A DNA stretch of 64,000 nucleotides from Streptomyces werraensis. Its GTDB lineage: Bacteria; Actinomycetota; Actinomycetes; Streptomycetales; Streptomycetaceae. The stretch spans positions 810,776-874,775 of the forward strand of contig BNBX01000002.1 of NCBI GenBank assembly GCA_014656175.1, in the 5' to 3' direction. Both the position numbers and the translations under genes were made by a program. Positions 10,174 through 18,198 of the stretch are shown piece after piece. Each line of letters opens with the position of its first letter. Position 1 is the first letter of the stretch. The notes under the pieces are model-generated. The model saw only the letters and a list, made by a program, of their open reading frames with translations. It was not told the DNA's origin and searched no databases.

Positions 10174-11117
10174 CCGCGCCCGAGCCTCCCGCGCTGCCGC
10201 TGCGCTTCGGCTACGGCACCAACGGCCTCACCGACCTCCGTCTCGACGACGCCCTGGGCCTGCTGGCCGACCTCGGCTACGAAGGCGTGGGACTGACCCT
10301 CGACCACATGCACCTCGACCCGCTCGCCCCCGACCTCGCGGCCCGCACCCGGCACGTCGCGCGCCGCCTGGACGCGCTGGGGCTTAGCGTCACCGTGGAG
10401 ACCGGCGCCCGCTACGTCCTCGACCCCCGGCGCAAGCACGGCCCGTCCCTGCTCGACCCCGAGCCCGACGAGCGGGCGCGCCGCGTCGACCTGCTGGTAC
10501 GGGCGGTCCAGGTCGCGGCGGACCTCGGGGCGCACGCCGTGCACTGCTTCAGCGGCACCGTCCCCGACCACACCGACGAGGACACCGCCTGGAAACGCCT
10601 CACCGAGGCCTTCGGCCCGGTGCTGGACGCCGCGTCCGCAGCAGGCGTCCCGCTCGCCGTCGAACCCGAACCCGGTCACCTCCTGGCCACCCTCGCCGAC
10701 TTCCACCACCTGCGCCGCGCCCTCGGCGACCCCGAGCCGCTCGGCCTGACCCTGGACATCGGCCACTGCCAGTGCCTGGAACCCCTCGCGCCCGCCGACT
10801 GCGTCCGCGAGGCCGCGCCCTGGCTGCGCCACGTGCAGATCGAGGACATGCGCCGCGGCGTCCACGAGCATCTGCCGTTCGGCGACGGGGAGATCGACTT
10901 CCCGCCCGTCCTCGCCGCGCTCGCCGCCACCGGATACCGGGGCCTGACCGTCGTCGAACTGCCCCGGCACTCCCACGCCGGCCCCCGCTTCGCCGCCCAC
11001 TCGCTGCCGTACCTGCGCCGCGCCGCCCGGCTCGCGGCCGAGCGCACCACCGGCACGCCCACCGTCCCCTCTCACGGCGATCCCTCCGCCACCCCCGAAG
11101 GGAGCAGCACCCCATGA
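10170..11117 (+). CDS. TIM-barrel sugar isomerase/epimerase in the Ebo-type cluster
   Basis: The 315-aa protein opens with FGYGTNGLTDLRLDDAL and keeps the AP_endonuc_2 fold: HAVHCFSGTVPDH near residue 120, the metal-site strands LAVEPEPGHLL and LTLDIGHCQCLEP, HVQIEDM and a terminal TVVELPRHSH. It is cytoplasmic and translationally coupled on both sides (ATGA with the prenyltransferase and with the EboA-like gene). EboE is another member of the superfamily, but a second gene at 12745 fits EboE better, so this is an extra isomerase specific to the actinobacterial layout. Substrate unknown. Confidence 0.82.
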   Translation: MTAPEPPALPLRFGYGTNGLTDLRLDDALGLLADLGYEGVGLTLDHMHLDPLAPDLAARTRHVARRLDALGLSVTVETGARYVLDPRRKHGPSLLDPEPDERARRVDLLVRAVQVAADLGAHAVHCFSGTVPDHTDEDTAWKRLTEAFGPVLDAASAAGVPLAVEPEPGHLLATLADFHHLRRALGDPEPLGLTLDIGHCQCLEPLAPADCVREAAPWLRHVQIEDMRRGVHEHLPFGDGEIDFPPVLAALAATGYRGLTVVELPRHSHAGPRFAAHSLPYLRRAARLAAERTTGTPTVPSHGDPSATPEGSSTP

Positions 11118-11851
11118 CCCGCCCGCACGCAGCACCGGCCGGTCCGGACGCCGACACCACCGGCAGACCGGCCGCCCCCGGCGACGGCACCACACCCGCC
11201 GTCACCCCGCCCGCCGAGCTGCGCCGCCACCTCGCGGCCCGGCTCGACGGCGCCGCCCGCGCCTGGTTCGACCAGGCCCTGGACGAGGCCACCGCCCACC
11301 CCGGCACCCACGGGCCGATCTCGGTGTGGGAACTGCGCCTCGCCGAGGCGGGCCGCCGCTGCGGCCCCGAACACGCCGACACCGCCCGCGTCCTCATCCT
11401 GCACGCGGCCCGCGCCGACGCCGAGGCCCTGACCCGCGTCTACTACCAGGGCACCGCCGACGAACGCCGCGCCGTCCTGCACGCCCTGCCCCACCTGGTG
11501 CCCGGTCCGGAGGCGCTCCCGCTCGTCGAGGACGCCCTGCGCACCAACGACACCCGGCTGGTCGCCGCCGCCCTCGGCCCCTACGGCGCCCGCCACCTCG
11601 ACGCCCACGCCTGGCGGCACGCCGTACTGAAGTGCCTGTTCACGGGCGTCGCCGTCGACCTGGTCGCCGACCTCGCCCGGCGCGCCCGCGGCGACGCCGA
11701 ACTCGCCCGCATGCTCGGCGACTACGCCGCCGAACGCACCGCCGCCGGCCGCACCGTCCCGGAGGACCTGCACCGCGTCCTGGCCCTGACCGAAGCCGCC
11801 CCGACACAGGGCGCGGGCGGCCCGGACGTCCCCCACGGCAAGGAGTCCTGA
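11114..11851 (+). CDS. eboA: EboA domain protein
   Basis: The ATG at 11114 overlaps the previous stop (ATGA), giving 245 aa. After a low-complexity N-terminus, residues 35-235 form an all-helical, HEAT-like protein: WFDQALDEA, LRLAEAGRRCG, RVLILHAARADAEAL, VYYQGTADERRAVLHALPHL, VEDALRTNDTRLVAAALGPYG and AWRHAVLKCLFTGVAV. This pattern is that of EboA proteins, which have no known biochemical activity. Ebo genes are linked to export of the scytonemin monomer in cyanobacteria and to a nematode-repellent metabolite in Pseudomonas. The next gene starts within its stop codon. Confidence 0.78.
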   Translation: MTRPHAAPAGPDADTTGRPAAPGDGTTPAVTPPAELRRHLAARLDGAARAWFDQALDEATAHPGTHGPISVWELRLAEAGRRCGPEHADTARVLILHAARADAEALTRVYYQGTADERRAVLHALPHLVPGPEALPLVEDALRTNDTRLVAAALGPYGARHLDAHAWRHAVLKCLFTGVAVDLVADLARRARGDAELARMLGDYAAERTAAGRTVPEDLHRVLALTEAAPTQGAGGPDVPHGKES

Positions 11852-12741
11852 TGCGCATCTTCGACCCCCACATCCACATGACGTCGCGCACCACCGACGA
11901 CTACGAGGCCATGTACGCCGCGGGCGTCCGCGCCGTCGTCGAACCCTCCTTCTGGCTCGGCCAGCCCCGCACCTCCCCGGCCTCCTTCTTCGACTACTTC
12001 GACTCCCTCCTCGGCTGGGAACCCTTCCGCGCCGCCCAGTACGGCATCGCCCACCACTGCACCCTCGCCCTCAACCCGAAGGAGGCGGGCGACCCGCGCT
12101 GCACCCCCGTCCTCGACGCGCTGCCCCGCTACCTGGTCAAGGACAACGTCGTCGCCGTCGGCGAGATCGGCTACGACTCCATGACCCCCGCCGAGGACAC
12201 CGCGCTGGCCGCACAGTTGCAGATGGCCGCCGACCACGGGCTGCCCGCGCTGGTCCACACCCCGCACCGGGACAAGCTCGCCGGGCTGCGCCGCACCCTC
12301 GACGTGGTCCGTGAGTCCGCGCTGCCGGTGGAGCGGGTGCTGATCGACCACCTCAACGAGACCACCGTCAAGGAGGCCAAGGACAGCGGCGCCTGGCTCG
12401 GCTTCTCCGTCTATCCCGACACCAAGATGGACGAGGAGCGCATGGTCGCCATTCTGCGCGCCTACGGCCCCGAGCAGGTGCTGGTCAACTCCGCCGCCGA
12501 CTGGGGGAAGAGCGACCCCCTCAAGACCCGCAAGGTCGCCGACCTGATGCTCGCCGAGGGGTTCACCGAGGACGACGTCGACCGCGTGCTGTGGCGCAAC
12601 CCGGTCGCCTTCTACGGCCTCAGCGGCCGCCTCGACCTCGACGTGGCCGCCCCCGAAGCCACCCACGAGGGCAACTCCATCCTGCGCGGGCAGCCCAGAG
12701 ACGGAGCGACACCGGACACCGCCGACGCCGCGGGGGCGTGA
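11851..12741 (+). CDS. eboB: TatD-family metal-dependent hydrolase, EboB
   Basis: The ATG at 11851 overlaps the EboA stop by one base (TGATG), giving 296 aa. The protein begins RIFDPHIHM, the HxH metal site of the amidohydrolase/TatD superfamily. It also has VVAVGEIGYDS near residue 107, the PALVHTPHRD histidine strand, and DHLNETTVKEA with NSAADWG for the last ligands. EboB members are TatD-like hydrolases of unknown substrate found only with the other Ebo proteins. The sequence is cytoplasmic, with no signal peptide. The next gene starts 3 nt later. Confidence 0.85.
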   Translation: MRIFDPHIHMTSRTTDDYEAMYAAGVRAVVEPSFWLGQPRTSPASFFDYFDSLLGWEPFRAAQYGIAHHCTLALNPKEAGDPRCTPVLDALPRYLVKDNVVAVGEIGYDSMTPAEDTALAAQLQMAADHGLPALVHTPHRDKLAGLRRTLDVVRESALPVERVLIDHLNETTVKEAKDSGAWLGFSVYPDTKMDEERMVAILRAYGPEQVLVNSAADWGKSDPLKTRKVADLMLAEGFTEDDVDRVLWRNPVAFYGLSGRLDLDVAAPEATHEGNSILRGQPRDGATPDTADAAGA

Positions 12742-12744
12742 GCC

Positions 12745-13914
12745 ATGCGCTTCCGCCACCCCGACGGCTCCACCGTCCACCTCGCCTACTGCACCAACGT
12801 CCACCCCGCCGAAACCCTCGACGGCGTCCTCGCCCAGCTCCGCGACCACTGCGAACCCGTCCGCCGCCGCCTCGGCCGGGACCGGCTCGGCATCGGCCTG
12901 TGGCTGGCCAAGGACGCCGCCCGCGCCCTGGTCACCGACCCCGCCGCGCTGCGCGGACTGCGCTGCGAACTGGAGCGGCGCGGCCTGGAGGTCGTCACCC
13001 TCAACGGCTTCCCGTACGAGGGCTTCGGCGCCGAGGAGGTCAAGTACCGCGTGTACAGACCGGACTGGGCCGACCCCGAACGCCTGGAGCACACCGCCGC
13101 CCTCGCCCGCGTGCTCGCCGGCCTGCTCCCCGACGACGTCACCGAGGGCTCCATCTCGACCCTGCCGCTCGCCTGGCGCACCGCCTACGACGACGAGCGC
13201 GCCGAGACCGCCCGCACCGCGCTGTGCACTCTCGCCGAACGCCTCGACGCGCTCGAGGAGCTCACCGGACGCTCCGTCCGCGTCGCCCTCGAACCCGAAC
13301 CGGGCTGCGTCGTCGAGACCACCCGCGACGCCATCGCCCCGCTCACGGCGGTCGGCCGCGACCGCATCGGCATCTGCGTCGACACCTGCCACCTCGCCAC
13401 CTCCTTCGAAGACCCCGGCACCGCCCTGGACGACCTCGTCCGGGCCGGCGTCCCCGTGGTCAAGTCCCAGCTGTCCGCCGCCCTGCACGCCGAGCAGCCC
13501 CACCTCCCCGAGGTCCGCGAGGCCCTCGCCGCCTTCGCCGAACCCCGCTTCCTGCACCAGACCCGCATAGCCACGGCCGCCGGTCTGCACGGCACCGACG
13601 ACCTCGACGAGGCACTCGCCGGCGACGCCCTGCCCGACACGGGCCCCTGGCGCTCCCACTTCCACGTCCCGCTGCACGCCGCGCCCGCCGCGCCCCTCAC
13701 CTCCACGCTGCCCGTCCTCACCTCCGCGCTGACCCGGCTCGTCGGCGGACGGCACCCGCTCACCCGGCACCTCGAGGTGGAGACCTACACCTGGCAGGCG
13801 CTCCCGCCCGAGCTGCGCCCCCGCGGCCGCGCCCAGCTCGCCGACGGCATCGCCGCCGAACTCACCCTGGCCCGCGACCTGCTGACGGACCTCGGCCTGA
13901 AGGAACTCCCATGA
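12745..13914 (+). CDS. eboE: Metabolite traffic protein EboE (xylose isomerase-like TIM barrel)
   Basis: The 389-aa protein contains HLAYCTNVHPAETLDGVLAQ near the N-terminus, typical of EboE, then RCELERRGLEVVTLNGFPY, VALEPEPGCVVET near residue 180, IGICVDTCHLATSFEDP and the C-terminal HVPLHAAPAAP and HLEVETYTWQALP segments. The histidine and acidic residues give a complete-looking TIM-barrel metal site. It follows EboB by 3 nt and overlaps the phosphatase-like gene by ATGA. EboE is needed for export-linked processing of scytonemin precursor in cyanobacteria; its reaction is unknown. Assignment is by sequence pattern plus gene order. Confidence 0.85.
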   Translation: MRFRHPDGSTVHLAYCTNVHPAETLDGVLAQLRDHCEPVRRRLGRDRLGIGLWLAKDAARALVTDPAALRGLRCELERRGLEVVTLNGFPYEGFGAEEVKYRVYRPDWADPERLEHTAALARVLAGLLPDDVTEGSISTLPLAWRTAYDDERAETARTALCTLAERLDALEELTGRSVRVALEPEPGCVVETTRDAIAPLTAVGRDRIGICVDTCHLATSFEDPGTALDDLVRAGVPVVKSQLSAALHAEQPHLPEVREALAAFAEPRFLHQTRIATAAGLHGTDDLDEALAGDALPDTGPWRSHFHVPLHAAPAAPLTSTLPVLTSALTRLVGGRHPLTRHLEVETYTWQALPPELRPRGRAQLADGIAAELTLARDLLTDLGLKELP

Positions 13915-15290
13915 CCGATCCCACCCCGCTGCTCGTCCTGGACGTCGTGGGCCTCACCCCCCGTCTGCTCGACCACATGCCCCACCTCAAGACCCTCGGG
14001 CAGTCCGGGTCCCGCGCCCCGCTCGGCACCGTGCTGCCCGCCGTCACCTGCGCCGCCCAGTCCACGTTCCTCACCGGCGCCATGCCGTCCGAGCACGGCA
14101 TCGTGGGCAACGGCTGGTACTTCCGGGAACTGGGCGACGTGCTGCTGTGGCGGCAGCACAACGGCCTCGTCTCCGGCGACAAACTCTGGGACGCCGCCCG
14201 CCGCGCCCACCCCGGTTACACCGTGGCCAACATCTGCTGGTGGTACGCCATGGGCGCGGACACCGACATCACCGTCACCCCCCGCCCCGTCTACTACGCC
14301 GACGGCCGCAAGGAACCCGACTGCTACACCCGGCCCCCCGAGCTGCACGACGAACTCACCGACAAGCTCGGCACCTTCCCCCTGTTCCACTTCTGGGGAC
14401 CCGGGGCCGACCTGGTGTCCAGCCAGTGGATCATCGACGCCACCCGCCACATCATGAGCACCCGGCGCCCCGACCTGACCCTCTGCTACCTCCCTCACCT
14501 CGACTACGACCTGCAGCGCTTCGGCCCCGACGACCCGCGCTCCCTGAAGGCGGCCGCCGACCTGGACACGGCACTCGCCCCGCTGCTGGACGACGCCCGC
14601 GCCGAGGGACGCACCGTCGTCGCCCTCTCCGAGTACGGCATCACCCGCGTGAACCGGCCGGTGGACATCAACCGCGCCCTGCGCCGCGCCGGCCTGCTGG
14701 AGGTCCACACCCAGGACGGCATGGAGTACCTCGACCCGATGGCCTCCCGCGCCTTCGCCGTCGCCGACCACCAGATCGCCCACGTCTACGTGCGCCGCCC
14801 CGAGGACCTCGACGCCGCCCGCGAGGCCCTCGACGGACTGCCCGGCATCGAGCAGCTCCTCGACGACGAGGGCAAGAAGGCCCACCACCTCGACCATCCG
14901 CGCGCCGGCGAACTCGTCGCCGTCGCCGAACCCGACGCCTGGTTCACGTACTACTACTGGCTCGACGACGACCGCGCGCCCGACTTCGCACAGCTCGTCG
15001 AGATCCACCGCAAACCCGGTTACGACCCGGTCGAGCTGTTCATGGACCCCCACGACCCCTACGTCAAGGTCAAGGCGGCCGGCGCGCTGGCCCGCAAGAA
15101 GCTCGGCATGCGCTACCGCATGGCGGTCGTGCCCCTCGACGCCTCACCTGTGCGCGGCAGCCACGGCCGCCTCCCCGCGAGCGACGACGACGGTCCGCTC
15201 CTCATCTGCTCCACCCCCCACGCTGTCGGCGACCGCGTCGCGGCCACCGACGTCAAGCAACTCCTGCTCCGGCTCGCCGGACTCGGCTGA
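13911..15290 (+). CDS. eboF: Alkaline-phosphatase-fold nucleotide pyrophosphatase/phosphodiesterase, EboF-like
   Basis: The ATG at 13911 overlaps EboE (ATGA), giving 459 aa. The fold is that of type I phosphodiesterases/nucleotide pyrophosphatases: VLDVVGLTPRLL at the start, the nucleophile region PAVTCAAQSTFLTG near residue 44 with the catalytic threonine, then EHGIVGNGWYF, YLPHLDYDLQRFGP for metal binding, and VVALSEYGI. This family cleaves phosphodiester or pyrophosphate bonds, so it could remove a nucleotide or prenyl-phosphate from the pathway intermediate. It has no signal peptide. It is the last of the seven overlapping genes; a 120-nt gap follows. Confidence 0.83.
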   Translation: MTDPTPLLVLDVVGLTPRLLDHMPHLKTLGQSGSRAPLGTVLPAVTCAAQSTFLTGAMPSEHGIVGNGWYFRELGDVLLWRQHNGLVSGDKLWDAARRAHPGYTVANICWWYAMGADTDITVTPRPVYYADGRKEPDCYTRPPELHDELTDKLGTFPLFHFWGPGADLVSSQWIIDATRHIMSTRRPDLTLCYLPHLDYDLQRFGPDDPRSLKAAADLDTALAPLLDDARAEGRTVVALSEYGITRVNRPVDINRALRRAGLLEVHTQDGMEYLDPMASRAFAVADHQIAHVYVRRPEDLDAAREALDGLPGIEQLLDDEGKKAHHLDHPRAGELVAVAEPDAWFTYYYWLDDDRAPDFAQLVEIHRKPGYDPVELFMDPHDPYVKVKAAGALARKKLGMRYRMAVVPLDASPVRGSHGRLPASDDDGPLLICSTPHAVGDRVAATDVKQLLLRLAGLG

Positions 15291-15410
15291 CACCGCACGG
15301 CACCACGCAGGCCCGCCGAACTCCGACCACCGGGAGTGAAAACACACGGCACCGACAACGGCCCGTCCCGCAGCCGCCGGGACCGGCCATGACCGAGAAG
15401 GCAGGCATCC

Positions 15411-16619
15411 GTGACCTCGTACTCCGACCCCTCCCGCACGACCGGCGCCGACGCCGCGCTCACCGACACCCCGGACGAGGCGCTGCGCCGCAGCCTCGGC
15501 GTGGCCCGGCGCCGCTTCCTGAGCACCTGCACCGCCGTGGCGGCCGGCGCCGTCGCCGCCCCCGTCTTCGGCGCCTCCCCGGCCCTGGCCCACGGCAGAG
15601 ACCACGGCCACGGACACGGCCACGACCACGGCCGTGGCCAGGTGCTGGTCCCGCCGCACAAGCGCGGCATCATCCTCTACACCGTCCGTGACGCCACCGC
15701 CCGCGACCCGCTCGCGAGCGACCTGCCCTCCGGCTTCCGCGAGGTGTTCAAGCAACTCGCCCGGCACGGCTACCGCCAGGTCGAGTTCGCCGGCTACAAC
15801 CAGCACGCGAACGCCCCCGGCGGCGCGAGCCTGGAGTCGGTCGAGGGCGCCCGGCTGCTGCGCTCCTGGCTCGACGAGTACGGGCTGCGCGCCCAGGGCA
15901 ACCACGGCTTCATCCCGTCGTCCTGGCCGCTCACCGCCGCCGACAAGGACACCTTCAAGAAGCACCTGGAGATCGCCAACATCCTCGGCATGGACCACAT
16001 GGGCACCGGCGGCGACCCCACCGGCAGCTCCTACCGCGCCGACTGGGACGTGGCCGCCGACAAGTGGAACGCCCTCGGCGAGATCGCCCGCCGCGAGGGC
16101 ATCAAGCTCTACACCCACAACCACGACAGTGCGTACGGCTTCCTGCTCGACCGGGGCCCGCTGGACGACCAGGGCCGGCCGACCCGCAGCTCCGGCATCC
16201 GTAAGCTGGAGTACTTCCTGAAGGTCACCGACCCCAAGCTGGTGTGGCTGGAGATGGACATCTTCTGGGCGCACGTCGCCCAGTACAAGTTCCACACCTA
16301 CACCGCGCCCGACGGCTCCACGCGCAGGAACGTCTTCGACCCGGCGGGCCTGGTCACCCGGTACAACAAGCGCTACCCGCTGTTCCACGCCAAGGACGGT
16401 GTCGTCGACACCAGCAACGGCATGGGCTGGGACATGGTGCCGTTCGGCACCGGCGACATCGACTACACGACGTTCTTCTCCCGCGTCGGGCTGAGCAACT
16501 ACCGCAACCCGATGGTGGAGGACGACAACTCCCCGAGCGCCACCGACCCGGCGCAGTCGCTGCGCGAGGCCAAGATCAGCTACGACAACATGGCGGCCCT
16601 GCGCAGGCGCCGCCGCTGA
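15411..16619 (+). CDS. Tat-exported TIM-barrel sugar isomerase/epimerase
   Basis: GTG 15411 gives 402 aa. A twin-arginine signal (ARRRFLSTCTAVAAGAVAA, residues 31-49) and a cleavage site near SPALA precede a histidine-rich linker (GRDHGHGHGHDHGRG, about 63-77) that may bind metal. The barrel follows: GIILYTVRDA, HGYRQVEFAGYN, LRAQGNHGFIP, MDHMGTGGDPTG, GIKLYTHNHDSA, LVWLEMDIFWAH, PLFHAKDGV. Tat use implies export after folding, usually with a bound metal. Its location after the Ebo-type genes and near the secreted ThuA/DUF1080 enzyme suggests extracellular sugar chemistry. A separate promoter is possible in the 120-nt gap. Confidence 0.85.
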   Translation: MTSYSDPSRTTGADAALTDTPDEALRRSLGVARRRFLSTCTAVAAGAVAAPVFGASPALAHGRDHGHGHGHDHGRGQVLVPPHKRGIILYTVRDATARDPLASDLPSGFREVFKQLARHGYRQVEFAGYNQHANAPGGASLESVEGARLLRSWLDEYGLRAQGNHGFIPSSWPLTAADKDTFKKHLEIANILGMDHMGTGGDPTGSSYRADWDVAADKWNALGEIARREGIKLYTHNHDSAYGFLLDRGPLDDQGRPTRSSGIRKLEYFLKVTDPKLVWLEMDIFWAHVAQYKFHTYTAPDGSTRRNVFDPAGLVTRYNKRYPLFHAKDGVVDTSNGMGWDMVPFGTGDIDYTTFFSRVGLSNYRNPMVEDDNSPSATDPAQSLREAKISYDNMAALRRRRR

Positions 16620-16631
16620 CCGCGTGAGGAC

Positions 16632-16674
16632 GGACCGGGCGGCCCTTCCCCACTCGGGAAGGGCCGCCCGGTCC
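16632..16674. terminator. Bidirectional terminator between convergent genes
   Basis: A perfect 19-bp stem starting GGACCGGGCGGCCC with a CACTC loop lies between the exported isomerase (plus strand) and the OFA transporter (minus strand). It can stop transcription from both sides. Confidence 0.85.
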
Positions 16675-16695
16675 GTGCCGTACGGTACTTCTTCG

Positions 16696-18075
16696 TCAAC
16701 CCTCCCCGAGCGGACGCGGGTTGGGCGTCACCTTCTTGTTCTTCGGGCGCCCCGGCGGGGTCAGGAACAGCGCCACGAACCCGGCGAACAGCGAGATGCT
16801 GCCCGCCAGCGAGAAGGCGCCGTTGTAGCCCCACGCGGCCACGACCACGGATCCCATGCCCGCGCCCAGGCCGGAGACCAGCTTGGAGCTGTAGACCATC
16901 CCGTAGTTGGTGGCGTTGTTGTTCTCCCCGAAGTAGTCCGCCGTCAGCGCCGCGAACATCGGGAAGATGGCGCCGCCGCCGAAGCCGGAGACGGCGGAGA
17001 AGAACAGGAACAGCGGCAGGTTCTCGATCTCCGCCGACCAGATGATGCCGAACTGGGCCAGGCCCAGGATCACGCACACGTACAGCAGGCACTGCTTGCG
17101 GCCGTACAGGTCGGAGAGCCAGCCGATCACGCCGCGCCCGGTGCCGTTGACGATCGCCTTCAGCGACATCGCGGTGGCCACGATGCCGGCCGCGAAGCCC
17201 GCGTCCTCACCGATGTCCACCTGGAACGCGATGCCGAAGATGTTCACGCCCGAGGTGCAGGCGAGACAGAACCACATCAGCGCCACCCGGCCGGTCCGCC
17301 ACGCCTCCATCGGGGAGTACTGCTTCACGGCGGGCGGGTTCTTCTCGAGCGAACGCCGGGCGCGCGGGTCGTCCGGCGGGTTCAGCGGGTCGATCGAGTC
17401 CGGCCACCAGTTCTTCGGCGGGTCCCGGAAGTAGAAGCCGGCCACGGCCACCACCCCGGCGAGGAACACCCCGGAGGCGACCAGCACCCAGCGGAAGTTG
17501 GAGCCGTCCATGTAGCCGTGGAAGATGAAGACGAACGGCACCGAACCGTACGCGAAACCGCCGTTGACGAACCCGGTCTTGCCGCCCTTGCGCTCCGGGT
17601 ACCACTTGCCGACCATGTTGACGCAGGTCGCGTACACCATGCCCGCGCCCATCCCGCTGAACACCCCGAACCCGATGAAGGCCAGGGCGACGTGCGGCGC
17701 GAAGGCCAGTGACAGATAGCCGAGCAGCGTGCCGACCGAGCCGAGCATCATCGCCCAGCGCGCGGGCAGCTTGCCGTTCTCCCGCAGCCGCCCCGCCGGG
17801 AAGGCCACCGCGGCCTGGCAGAACACCCAGGCGGTCATCATCCAGTAGATGCTGCCGCTGGACCAGTGGTGGGCCTCGTGGAGCGTGTCCTCCGCGGACG
17901 CGAACGCGTACTCGGCGGAGGAGATGCCCATCATGCCGATCCAGGGCAGGATCACCATCCACTTGCGTTTGCGGCCCATGATGTCGACGTCGGTCTCACC
18001 GACGCGGTAGACCCGCCCGTTCCTGTCGGTCACCTCCCGGTAGGGGACGACCCGTGTGACATCCGTGGTTGTCAT
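16696..18075 (-). CDS. OFA-family MFS transporter (oxalate/formate antiporter type)
   Basis: The 459-aa membrane protein has an MFS layout with about 12 helices. Recognisable segments include LPWIGMMGISSAEYAFASAE at helix 1, AGRLRENGKLPARW, the OFA-like GFGVFSGMGAGMVYATCVN, VNMVGKWYPERKG, VIGWLSDLYGRKQCL and AVSGFGGGAIFPMFAAL. OxlT-type members exchange oxalate for formate. The divergent set upstream on the same strand (formyl-CoA transferase, ThDP enzyme, acyl-CoA synthetase) supports an oxalate role. A hairpin separates it from the acyl-CoA synthetase gene, so it may have its own promoter in the 120 nt upstream. OFA members also carry other carboxylates, so the substrate rests on context. 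Confidence 0.82.
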   Translation of the reverse strand: MTTTDVTRVVPYREVTDRNGRVYRVGETDVDIMGRKRKWMVILPWIGMMGISSAEYAFASAEDTLHEAHHWSSGSIYWMMTAWVFCQAAVAFPAGRLRENGKLPARWAMMLGSVGTLLGYLSLAFAPHVALAFIGFGVFSGMGAGMVYATCVNMVGKWYPERKGGKTGFVNGGFAYGSVPFVFIFHGYMDGSNFRWVLVASGVFLAGVVAVAGFYFRDPPKNWWPDSIDPLNPPDDPRARRSLEKNPPAVKQYSPMEAWRTGRVALMWFCLACTSGVNIFGIAFQVDIGEDAGFAAGIVATAMSLKAIVNGTGRGVIGWLSDLYGRKQCLLYVCVILGLAQFGIIWSAEIENLPLFLFFSAVSGFGGGAIFPMFAALTADYFGENNNATNYGMVYSSKLVSGLGAGMGSVVVAAWGYNGAFSLAGSISLFAGFVALFLTPPGRPKNKKVTPNPRPLGEG

Positions 18076-18151
18076 GGAAAATGCACCCCTTGCGTCGAAA
18101 GAACTGGCCAGCGCCCCCTGTCCCGTGCCTTTCGTGCGCGCCCGGGTCCCG

Positions 18152-18183
18152 GGGCCGGCCGGCGCGCACCCGCCGGCCGGCCC
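18152..18183 (-). terminator. Terminator after the acyl-CoA synthetase operon
   Basis: A perfect 13-bp stem, GGGCCGGCCGGCG with CGCCGGCCGGCCC and a 6-nt loop, sits 15 nt past the minus-strand stop at 18199. It separates that operon from the OFA transporter gene. Confidence 0.7.
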
Positions 18184-18198
18184 TCCGGCTCCGTCACC

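Noticed and set aside
15388..15410. ATG 15388 as the start of the exported isomerase
   Set aside because: It is in another frame from the Tat signal and barrel; GTG 15411 is in frame and gives a complete signal peptide.
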